Assembly (NCBI GenBank): GCA_017744915.1
Contig: JAGIAH010000004.1
Location: forward strand, 310,001-374,000
Length of the DNA: 64,000 bases
Direction: 5' to 3'
DNA from: Agrobacterium tumefaciens
Lineage (GTDB): Bacteria > Pseudomonadota > Alphaproteobacteria > Rhizobiales > Rhizobiaceae
Shown: piece by piece, positions 47,901 through 55,544 of the stretch
Position numbering within the stretch: the stretch's first letter is position 1
Layout of the letters: every line of letters begins with the position of its first letter
Notes under the pieces: generated by a model
The model's input: only the letters and a program-made list of their open reading frames with translations
Told to the model about the DNA's origin: nothing
Databases searched by the model: none
Made by a program: the position numbers and the translations under genes

Positions 47901-50900
47901 CAACGGTGCCCTGCTTTCAGCGACCGCGAGCCTAGGTAACAGCGGATCAATCGAGGCCGGTGGAAACCTGCGTCTGCAGACTTACAGCTATATTCCCGGT
48001 TCTTCGTCTGCCCGTCTGGTGGCCCGCAATCTCGATCTCATCCTTGGATCGTCCTTCACGAATGCAGGGCTGCTTAGCGTCGCCGGCAAGCTGGGTCTCG
48101 ATATCAAGGGCAATCTTGTCAACGGTGCCACAGGTAAAATCGATGCCGGCGCGATAGAGACCAGTGTCAGTGGAAACCTGCACAATCTTGGTTCGATCCT
48201 GACACCGGGAACATTGAACGTCGTGGTTGGCGGACTGCTGACAAACGAAGCGCTGATCCATGCCGGAGCGGGATTGAAAGCCCAGGCCGCATCGCTCGGC
48301 AATGTCGGGACCAGTGCCGCAATCAAGTCCAGCGGTAACATGATCCTCGAGGTTCGTGGCAATCTCGATAACAGCCTCGGCCGTATATTCGCCGGCGGCA
48401 ATCTTGCTATCGAGGTACTGGCAACTTTGACCAACGCATCGGCCCGTATCGAGAGCGGCGCCGACATGCAGATCAAGGCGACGGCACTGATCAACACCGC
48501 GCTGGACGGAACGGACAGCGCGCAGGACTATTACCAGCTCGGTGATCTTAGCATTCTCTATGCGACCGAGCGCACCAGCAGCCCTGCGCGGTACTGGGGG
48601 ACAATGACCGCCACGCGCGACGAGTTCTCCGGGATTGTTCGAGTTCGATTGCCCGGCACGATCCGCGCCGGCGCAAACATGGCGATTTCAGGCGACGCCC
48701 TTGAAAACCGCGAAGGCCGTATTCTCGCGGTCAAGGACCTTTCCATCGACGTGAACCGTATCCTCAACGATATGGTCACCAGCAATGTCGATCACTATCG
48801 CGTGCAATGGGGCGGTGTCCGCAGCTTCATGGATAGCGGGTCGGGCAAGTTTCATGCGCCGGTCGGTGCCGATCCGCGATGGCTCGTGGCACAATTCAAC
48901 CCCGCCGTTTTCAAGGACCCGGCGCTTGCCGAACGCGCTGAAGGCGGCAACCGGATGATTGTCATTTCCAAGGGCAAGTCTCCGGTGACGATCACCTATT
49001 CGGGTAAACAGAAATACAAGGATGGCGTTATCAACGGAGGCGCCGTCCAGGTCATCGAATACGCCGACGCGGCAAGTCTGCTTGATCTGGCTGCGCTCGG
49101 TATCGATCCGAACAATATTCCCGATGTGATCATGATCGGCAGCCGTATGGCCGACGTAGGAAGTGGACCCTACGGCAACGCCACGAAAACATATGTCGGA
49201 ACCGCCACGGTCGGTGTCGGCTCAATGATAAAGTCTGGCGGCTCTCTGATGATCGACGGCGGCGCTGCGATCACCAATCGCGGCACGCTTTCCGGAAGCC
49301 TTGTGTCCATCGAGGCAGGTGAGTTGCAAAACGGCCTTGGCACGCCGGGCGGCATCGATGGTTCCGGCTTCGGCAATTATAGCGGCACGACGCCTGTTGG
49401 CATCAGTGGCAATGTCGGTTCGGCTATTGGCGCTGCCGCAGGCCAGTTGGGCATCGTCAACTTCGTGCTCGATGATGTCTCGGTTCCTCCTCTTGACCTC
49501 GGGGCTTTCGAAGCGCGAAACCTGCACAGTGTCAACGCCTCCGATTTCGGCAACCTCGTGCGCGTTACCGGCTCGGCCGAAGCTGCCCGCCTGCTCGGCT
49601 CGGCGCGCATAGATGGCGCAGCTCTCACCTTCTATGCGGATCCGGTCGCAGAAGCGAAGGCCTTGGCCGAGGCGGCCCGCCAGCAGGCTGGTACGCATCT
49701 GGTCGTCGATCCTTCCCTCTCTGTGGAAGAGCAACGGGAGCAGCTTTACCGCAATGCGGCGGAATTCGCGGCGAGCACCGGCGCGCAATACGGCGTGGCC
49801 TTGACCGAGGCGCAGCGCGCTGCCCTCGAAAAGCCGATCGTATGGCATGAAACCCGTATCATCGACGGCAAGCCCGTGCTCGTCCCGCGCCTTTACCTGC
49901 CCTCGCAGGATGAACTGTTGCGTGGCGGACGCGGCGCCGGCCTGATCGCTGCCGATGATCTCCTGATCGATATCGACGGCAAGCTCAACAACAGCGGTGC
50001 GATCGTAGCCTCCGGGCTCGCCTCGATTTCCGCCTCCTCTATCCTTAACCAGCGTCTGATCGACCTCGATGAGCGTGACCGTGCACTTGCCGGAGGACGC
50101 GGGGACAGCGGCCTGATTTCGGCGGGCACTCTGTTCATGGCAACCGATGGCGATCTCCTGAACCGGGGCGGCACACTTGCCTCGGCTGGCAACATCGACC
50201 TCAGGGTCGGCGGCTCGCTGATCAACGAAACAGAGCGTTATACCCGTACCGTCGATTCACAGGATGGTTGTGTCGGCAAGGCCTGCGGCACCCTGCGTAC
50301 CGACTACAATGTTGCATCCATCACGGCCGGACGGGATCTGACCGTCATCGCCGACCTGGATATCATTAATAGCGGTGGTACACTCGGATCCGTCACCGAC
50401 ATGCTGCTCGCAGCCGGTCGCGATGTGACCTTCGAGACGCTGAAGGACAGTTTCGTCGCTGAAGATTACAAGAAGCGCGGCTTCCTGTCGGGCATCACGG
50501 TGCTGCGCAACGAGATCACCACCGCCGAGGCCAGCGCCCAGTCGCTGGTTGGCGATGTCTCGATCCTTGCCGGCTACGGCGTATGCGACGGTGGCAGCCT
50601 GTGCGCGAAGGGAACCGCTCCTGGCGATGTTCTTCTGAACGGTGCGCTGGTCAGCGCCTTCGACAAGCTCTCGATCGACGCCACCGGCAAAATCGACATG
50701 GGTGTCGTCAGTGAGGAAGTCCATAACCGCTACAAGGAATGGGGTTTCAAGGGTCTGGGATGGGGCTCGGTCAAGCAGAGCTGGAACGATGTCGATACGA
50801 CCGTCACCCGGCTTTCGGGCAATGACGTCTCGCTCAATGCCAAGGGTCCGATCACCGGAACGGGCGTGAAGATCGCCGCCGTCAACGATCTTCTGATGAA

Positions 50901-53745
50901 GACCGATGACACGATCCGGCTGGAAGCGGCGCAGGATGCGCTTTATTTCACGGAGAAGGGTTTTTACGTCGGGCTGAGTTTCCCGGGATCGGCCGGCATA
51001 GATGCTGCGCTGAAGGGCGGCTCCGGCGGCCAGATCCTGTCCGGCCTTGCCGGCATCAATCCGCTGACCGCCAAACTCGCAACGCTTGCCAATGCCGACA
51101 ATGGGCTTGCGGCGGGGTTGGCCGCCGTCAATCTGGCGACCACCGGCGCTTCCGTTTTCGGCGGTGCTGTGGATTCCACCCTCGGACCCAACAAGGGCGG
51201 TGTGGTTGGTTCCGCACTCGATCCCCTTAAATCTTTCAGAGATCCTGGAACAGGACAAATTACGGCAGGGTCGATAGCGAAGACTGTCGGCATTAACCTG
51301 TCCGTCTGGAAGAGCGAGCAGCGCTGGAGCGAGAGCCAGATTTCCGAGCTGACGGCTGGCGGCGATATCGTCATGAAGGCCGGGCTGGACGTCATTCTGG
51401 ATCAGGGCACGAAGATGGTCTCCGGCGGCGATGTCTCCATCGACGCCGGCCGCGATATCCTCATGGCAGCGCTTGTCGATTATGCAAAAGACAAGTCGTC
51501 TTCCTTCGGCTTGCAACTCTCCCTGTCCTCGATCGGCTTCGATATCGGCAAGTCGAAGGGCTATGACGAGACACTGACGAATGCCTCGATCACCGCCGCC
51601 GGCAATGTTTCGCTTACATCGGGCCGCGATACGTCGCTTCTCGGTGGCAACATCATCGGCAGGACCGTTGATCTGGATGTCGGGCGCGATCTCACCATCC
51701 TCTCGCCGCAGGCGCAGGGCTGGCGGGACGGCTTCTCCTTCGGCCTGACGGTTGGCGTCAACCCCGCCGACTGGAGCGTTCGCGGCTCGAAGGAGGACGG
51801 CTTCAAGGCGTGGTCCTCCGGCTCGGGCATTGTCGCTGCACAGGGCATCGACATCAAGGTTGCCGAAGACACGACGCTGATCGGCGCACTGCTTCAGGCG
51901 ACCGATGGCGATGTCAGCCTCGATACCGGAACGCTCACTGTCGCCGACCTGAAGGACACCGACCAATACAAGAACGTTGGCGGGTCTATCGGCCTCAGTG
52001 GCGGTGGGCTGAACTCCGTCGGCTTCTCCTATGAAAAGAAGGACAAGCAGGGCGAAACCCGCACGACGCTTGATGCGTCCGGTGATCTGAACGTCACCAT
52101 TCGCGATGCCGACAAGGATGGTGTTGCCGGAACGGAAGCGGACAAGGCGGCCGCCGAGCAGCTTCTCGCTTCCATCAACAAGGATGCCTCGAAGTATCAG
52201 GAGATCACGAAGGACGACTACACCAAGCTGTCGGGTGAGCTTGATGTGCAGAACCTGATCGAGTTTGGCGATAATCTGAAGAAGATTCAGAACTATCAGC
52301 GGGCGCAGAACGCGGCAATTCCCGAAACTGTCGCGGCGCAAGGGCCGGAAGCCATCGATCTCTATCGTGACGCTATCGTCCGCGGGCTGACTGGAGCAGA
52401 GCTGCAGAACTATGTGGCCTCGCAGGAGTTTCACGACCAACTCGTGAAACGGAACAATCTGTCTGCGGCAATTGCGTCTGGCGAGAAGACAAAGGAAGAG
52501 ATTTCTCAGATTCTCTATCTTACAGCAGCGGGCGAGCAACTGTTCTTCGACAAGAAGGACAATCAGCTCAAGATCGTCACGGACTGCGGAACCAATGGTT
52601 ACGGCGCAAGTCCGTGCGGAGTGCCGCTAAATGAACTTAGCAAGCTTTCGCCTGACAAGGTACAGAGTTTCATCGATTCCTCGCTTGTGACTCTGCTCCA
52701 ACCCCAGACGAACATCGATGCTGCAATCCAGGCCGCGCTTGATTGCGCCATTGCCTGGACCATTCAGGGCGGCTCATTCGATGCCTTCGGCTACATTGAG
52801 AATTATCTGCAAACGAACACCAGCGCCATCAGTGACGAAAGCCGCTACAGGGCCGATGCATATCTTGCCGTGGCCCGCGCCAATGCAAGTCAGATTGCCA
52901 CGGCGGTTAATGCAAATCTCATCAAGAACCTCAACGATGAGAGTATAAACTGGGGTTCCCAGCTCTATGATGTCGCTAAAATTGCACAGGCCGATCCGGA
53001 TTCGGCCTGGGGCATGATTTCCACGCTTCAATATCAATTGCTGGCCATGGGCGATGCCTCCGATGTGGGGGGAAATACCTGGGCGCGTATGATGCCGACT
53101 CTCAGTGCACTGGCTGACAGCCTTGGCATGGGGGATGCCGTAGCGGCGGGTCGGGACCGCTTCCAGCAAACGAGCGACGAAGAGCGTACACGCGTCAATC
53201 GCGGCATTCGTGCTTGGATGGCGGGGGATGGCAGTTTTGAGAAGCTGCCAAAACAGGATCAGGAGGCGGCCCAAAATGCTCTTGGCATGGCGACGCTTGG
53301 TACCGCCACAGGGCCCGGAGCAGCAATTGGAGCAATGATCGGAGCTGCTGTTGGCAAAAGTTTGGGTATCGTGGCAGTTACACAAAAAGGAATAGCCGTT
53401 CCAACGGCGCTTCTCTCTAAGCAGGGAACATCGTCCCTAGCCGGTAATTTTCGCGACCTAGAAGGTGCCTCACTCAATACGATTATATCGCGAATACCAT
53501 CAAGCTGGCGAATGGTAGCGCAGGATCGAGGCGCAGGTATAAAATTTGTGGATGAGCAGGGTTTTGAGCGTATTCGGCTACATGCCGCAAGTTCTCGAGC
53601 GCCGGCGGGTAGCAATTCAGCATCAGGTTGGACGATGAGGATAATGGATCGCGCTGGAAATTATTATGACAGTAAGGGAAATCAGGTGCCATATAAGAGC
53701 AATGATGGCCATATACCCATAGCTGGCAACCCAAATGCGCCTTAG
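44923..53745 (+). CDS. Giant CdiA/FhaB-like TpsA exoprotein with C-terminal toxin module
   Basis: A 2,940-residue secreted filament protein. A long signal peptide (residues 1-46) is followed by the TPS domain with NPNL at residues 116-119 and VANPNGI at 155-161. Degenerate haemagglutinin repeats run to about residue 1240, then come a linker and FHA-2-like repeats around 2130-2400 (GGDIVMKAGLDVILDQGTKM). A pretoxin region follows, with the lipoprotein-like module (about 2449-2502) and a glycine-zipper segment (TGPGAAIGAMIGAAVGKSLG) near 2800. The last 90 residues form a candidate toxin (ERIRLHAASSRAPAGSNSAS, GWTMRI, HIPIAGNP). No VENN motif is present. The toxin part is more AT-rich than the rest. 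Confidence 0.9.
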   Translation: MKTMMVKVLIRKSRPGKLVKKATALMTSVSLVLTTIASSFAPASAQVITDPTAPIEFRPNVTSSGNGTPTLNIVKPSSGGVSHNKLREYNIDTRGLILNNSGLGGTSIIGGKVESNPNLVGGGSAKIIVNEVTGSRRSNLNGVTEVFGSKADVIVANPNGIDCMGCGFINTGRATLTTGTPLIDYNAGTVGLETRSGDITISGTGVSAADGQSPDEIRLDAKSIRIDGLIDARGRIDLKAGSNRTDGSTDKTTAIAGDPVGQGIVSSAAGVVRAASIAALSSDLNTGISLAGNIQALGMLDANGALLPGALSLVSAGQIQLVSGGVVGNADLRAAGALQIARDLAAQGEISITARDVSLLDTATVEGGRGLSIVASADIVSAAVLKSGGAMTVDAGSSASLSGIIASVGNMNLRATDKLATDTATLVAPNIDIRAKDVALTSTWFEPENQGSITATNVEIGDGTQFKKTSPVFINAAEQLTIGTRIDTAGYPALAMAFRDLAISNTGVFTTGDHLFDVRNFRNAGVLLSSGQFAINAQQAIVDATGVIKAGTLRITTAGNLTNLGSLLSETTLTLLSDGSVTNDGRIIAAGELELDAVNYIANSQGAQLAARKAVLILGSELRNNGAISALETVDISVGGTITNTGAISSNADLTLVAADLLNSGAAALIGTHGNLSITSGHLANLFGTLQANGSFEIAASGSLTNAGLLLGRSDLGVTASALTNLETGRIHAGRIDIKLDAGDLSNLGQMVSGDTLGIVAAGSVLNDGVVQARSSTLRLEAVSYVSNSPAAELVAANANIILSGSLRNAGLIATSGALTLQAAQGARNEARGEIVAKVIETKVVGDLVNLGKLVSETTLRVTVSGLLANSGSIHAAGDLELTVADLINSGPGSSIASNGDITVLASRGIANNAGSIASNRALTLSADTTLSNSGLLQGSEGLSASAQMLDNQQTGRIYAGSTRQTENGLVPVGELTVNLSGTLSNLGQIVSANGALLSATASLGNSGSIEAGGNLRLQTYSYIPGSSSARLVARNLDLILGSSFTNAGLLSVAGKLGLDIKGNLVNGATGKIDAGAIETSVSGNLHNLGSILTPGTLNVVVGGLLTNEALIHAGAGLKAQAASLGNVGTSAAIKSSGNMILEVRGNLDNSLGRIFAGGNLAIEVLATLTNASARIESGADMQIKATALINTALDGTDSAQDYYQLGDLSILYATERTSSPARYWGTMTATRDEFSGIVRVRLPGTIRAGANMAISGDALENREGRILAVKDLSIDVNRILNDMVTSNVDHYRVQWGGVRSFMDSGSGKFHAPVGADPRWLVAQFNPAVFKDPALAERAEGGNRMIVISKGKSPVTITYSGKQKYKDGVINGGAVQVIEYADAASLLDLAALGIDPNNIPDVIMIGSRMADVGSGPYGNATKTYVGTATVGVGSMIKSGGSLMIDGGAAITNRGTLSGSLVSIEAGELQNGLGTPGGIDGSGFGNYSGTTPVGISGNVGSAIGAAAGQLGIVNFVLDDVSVPPLDLGAFEARNLHSVNASDFGNLVRVTGSAEAARLLGSARIDGAALTFYADPVAEAKALAEAARQQAGTHLVVDPSLSVEEQREQLYRNAAEFAASTGAQYGVALTEAQRAALEKPIVWHETRIIDGKPVLVPRLYLPSQDELLRGGRGAGLIAADDLLIDIDGKLNNSGAIVASGLASISASSILNQRLIDLDERDRALAGGRGDSGLISAGTLFMATDGDLLNRGGTLASAGNIDLRVGGSLINETERYTRTVDSQDGCVGKACGTLRTDYNVASITAGRDLTVIADLDIINSGGTLGSVTDMLLAAGRDVTFETLKDSFVAEDYKKRGFLSGITVLRNEITTAEASAQSLVGDVSILAGYGVCDGGSLCAKGTAPGDVLLNGALVSAFDKLSIDATGKIDMGVVSEEVHNRYKEWGFKGLGWGSVKQSWNDVDTTVTRLSGNDVSLNAKGPITGTGVKIAAVNDLLMKTDDTIRLEAAQDALYFTEKGFYVGLSFPGSAGIDAALKGGSGGQILSGLAGINPLTAKLATLANADNGLAAGLAAVNLATTGASVFGGAVDSTLGPNKGGVVGSALDPLKSFRDPGTGQITAGSIAKTVGINLSVWKSEQRWSESQISELTAGGDIVMKAGLDVILDQGTKMVSGGDVSIDAGRDILMAALVDYAKDKSSSFGLQLSLSSIGFDIGKSKGYDETLTNASITAAGNVSLTSGRDTSLLGGNIIGRTVDLDVGRDLTILSPQAQGWRDGFSFGLTVGVNPADWSVRGSKEDGFKAWSSGSGIVAAQGIDIKVAEDTTLIGALLQATDGDVSLDTGTLTVADLKDTDQYKNVGGSIGLSGGGLNSVGFSYEKKDKQGETRTTLDASGDLNVTIRDADKDGVAGTEADKAAAEQLLASINKDASKYQEITKDDYTKLSGELDVQNLIEFGDNLKKIQNYQRAQNAAIPETVAAQGPEAIDLYRDAIVRGLTGAELQNYVASQEFHDQLVKRNNLSAAIASGEKTKEEISQILYLTAAGEQLFFDKKDNQLKIVTDCGTNGYGASPCGVPLNELSKLSPDKVQSFIDSSLVTLLQPQTNIDAAIQAALDCAIAWTIQGGSFDAFGYIENYLQTNTSAISDESRYRADAYLAVARANASQIATAVNANLIKNLNDESINWGSQLYDVAKIAQADPDSAWGMISTLQYQLLAMGDASDVGGNTWARMMPTLSALADSLGMGDAVAAGRDRFQQTSDEERTRVNRGIRAWMAGDGSFEKLPKQDQEAAQNALGMATLGTATGPGAAIGAMIGAAVGKSLGIVAVTQKGIAVPTALLSKQGTSSLAGNFRDLEGASLNTIISRIPSSWRMVAQDRGAGIKFVDEQGFERIRLHAASSRAPAGSNSASGWTMRIMDRAGNYYDSKGNQVPYKSNDGHIPIAGNPNAP

Positions 53746-53753
53746 GAGGAACC

Positions 53754-54083
53754 ATGAGTGGTCCGTTTGCTCGTGCCTTGTTTCGATTGTCATCGAAAGA
53801 GTATCAAGAGCGCTTTGTTCTTTGTGGCGACAAAGATAACTACGTTGTTGTCGACGAATTGGTTGATGATGCCCTTTATTGGGCTGGAAAAAAACTCATG
53901 TCTGTTGATCGCGGAACAGAACTCTATTTAAAAATTGAGCGACTGTTTACTCTTTTGAAGGAGCGAGGTAGCGAAATAGATGGGATGTCGAACTACGATG
54001 TTATAAATAGAAGCCAATTCTGGAGGGATGCTGGAATATTGGCTAGAGATATATTGGATATCTTGCCGGATGGAAATGTATAA
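53754..54083 (+). CDS. Candidate immunity protein for the CdiA-like toxin
   Basis: A 109-residue acidic, cytosolic protein starting 8 bases after the giant TpsA gene, with AGGAGG as ribosome-binding site. It has no signal peptide. It is helical (YLKIERLFTLLKERGSEIDG) and AT-rich like the toxin end, as expected for an exchangeable toxin-immunity cassette. The family is not recognised; the role is inferred from position and size. Confidence 0.65.
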   Translation: MSGPFARALFRLSSKEYQERFVLCGDKDNYVVVDELVDDALYWAGKKLMSVDRGTELYLKIERLFTLLKERGSEIDGMSNYDVINRSQFWRDAGILARDILDILPDGNV

Positions 54084-54109
54084 CCGTACTTAGCCGTCAG
54101 GTTATCACA

Positions 54110-54379
54110 GTGCACAATGATGAGAAAAATTTCTGCCGAGTGTGCGGATATAATCTAGGGTATCCCATATGGGGAGAGGACGGAGAGACACCATCCTATG
54201 AAATTTGTCCCTGCTGTGGAGTTCAGTTCGGCTACGGAGATACCAGCCCCGAGAATTGCATCGATATTCGAAGGCACTGGATCGAAAATGAAAAATGCAA
54301 GTGGTTTAGTCCCAAGTTGAAACCCCATAATTGGGATTTATGTGCTCAACTTGAGAAAATACCCGAGGGCTTTAAATAG
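54110..54379 (+). CDS. CPCC-motif cysteine-rich small protein
   Basis: An 89-residue protein from a GTG at 54110. It has two cysteine pairs: FCRVCGYNLGYPIWG at the start, then EICPCCGVQFGYGDTSPENC. This is the pattern of the small CPCC cysteine-rich family, which often appears next to polymorphic toxins. It may bind zinc. It is AT-rich and 26 bases downstream of the candidate immunity gene, so it could be a second immunity protein. Confidence 0.65.
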   Translation: MHNDEKNFCRVCGYNLGYPIWGEDGETPSYEICPCCGVQFGYGDTSPENCIDIRRHWIENEKCKWFSPKLKPHNWDLCAQLEKIPEGFK

Positions 54380-54433
54380 TTTCTTCTCATTCTGGCGGTC
54401 AGCCCTGCCGGGGCTCTAGTCGCCGCTGGATAA

Positions 54434-54513
54434 AAGTTCAGTGGCAGATCAGCATCGTTTTACAAATGGCGGGCTAAATTTGGTGGCATGGACACAATAC
54501 TGATCTGCCCGCA
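54434..54513 (+). mobile_element. IS3-family OrfA transposase fragment
   Basis: In one frame from 54434 the DNA reads KFSGRSASFYKWRAKFGGMD and then runs out at a TAG. FYKWRAKFGGMD is the hallmark helix-turn-helix segment of IS3-family OrfA transposases. Only about 20 codons remain. A 10-bp inverted pair, GGCAGATCAG (54443-54452) and CTGATCTGCC (54500-54509), overlaps it. It shows that insertion sequences have been active at the end of the CDI locus. Confidence 0.6.
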
Positions 54514-54563
54514 TTAGAGGGACTACTTACCACCAGCGACTGGATTCAAGCACAGGCTAGAGC

Positions 54564-55244
54564 ATGACATCAGAAGTAAATGACGATAAAGCTTATGCTC
54601 TGCTTGCTTTGGCAATGGCGCGCGCTGCGCACGGTTGGACTCAGCCAGCCGACAAACACGGAATCTCTTCCGGTCAAATGCCCGCCGACCATCTTGTGTT
54701 TTACCACGATCATATGTCTAGTCTCGAGAACATTGCCGACGCCCTAACTCGGCTAGGCATCATAAGAAAATTTGAGAATTGGGAATGCTTGTTCATATTT
54801 ACATGTGAAATGACTGAGGTTCCAAACTTGGCGGTCGAAAACAGAAGCCAGGGGCCCGGCTTCCATGAGATGCTGCATTACTTTTGCTATCACTTCTCCG
54901 ATTTCAGTGCAGAATACTACGGCCTAGACTTCCATATTGATACATCATTTTGCCCGCAGCACGGCATGTGCGAAGTGGTCGATGCTCTGGCAGAACTCGG
55001 TTACGCACACAGGCTTGGTGTGGACTCTGTCGGTCGCCTGAAAAATCCCGCTCAGTCGATTATCAATTCCGAAAAATGGACGACTGCGCAAGTCGCGGAG
55101 AGTGGTGGCGATAAGATCGGGTCCTTGCATAAAATCGAGAGTGAGGGAACGCCATGCTTCGTGTGGACCGAACGAATGCACGCAATTCCGGCAAACGGAA
55201 TGGTCTGGGACGAACTTCAGCGCCCTGACAGTCCAGATTCTTGA
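54564..55244 (+). CDS. Hypothetical protein
   Basis: A 226-residue soluble protein that I do not recognise. The middle carries His- and Cys-rich segments (FHEMLHYFCYHFSDF, then DTSFCPQHGMC) that could bind a metal. No signal peptide is seen. It lies after the IS fragment, downstream of the CDI cassette, and could be an orphan immunity gene, but this is only a guess from position. Confidence 0.6.
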   Translation: MTSEVNDDKAYALLALAMARAAHGWTQPADKHGISSGQMPADHLVFYHDHMSSLENIADALTRLGIIRKFENWECLFIFTCEMTEVPNLAVENRSQGPGFHEMLHYFCYHFSDFSAEYYGLDFHIDTSFCPQHGMCEVVDALAELGYAHRLGVDSVGRLKNPAQSIINSEKWTTAQVAESGGDKIGSLHKIESEGTPCFVWTERMHAIPANGMVWDELQRPDSPDS

Positions 55245-55544
55245 GTTGATGACATAAGTACCGAAAATCTCCTATATTCTTGAATACAATATATTGAATT
55301 GTTCTTGGGAATCAAAAAGCTGGTCTCCGCCCTTTAGCCCTCTCCGAGCGGCACTTACCAAGCAAACACGGGCATGGTGCAGCTTCCGAAAATTACGAGG
55401 CCGGGCCGAGCGGAAGATCGATGCCTTGAGGAATACGGTATTTCGCTTTCATGCCGGCAGAATGCGCAGGAGGGAAGCAGGATATGCCCCGGATTGAACA
55501 GGCTCTGCTCTAGGTTGCCTGGCAATTTTACATGCCAACGAACA
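55245..55544. other. Gene-free stretch
   Basis: These 300 bases hold only short open frames without protein-like composition. The first 70 bases are AT-rich (about 55260-55310). No repeat, terminator or promoter was recognised. Confidence 0.4.

Noticed and set aside
50257-52539. 760-codon minus-strand open frame
   Set aside because: Antisense shadow of the giant TpsA gene; the plus-strand frame has clear FHA repeats and the minus frame has none.
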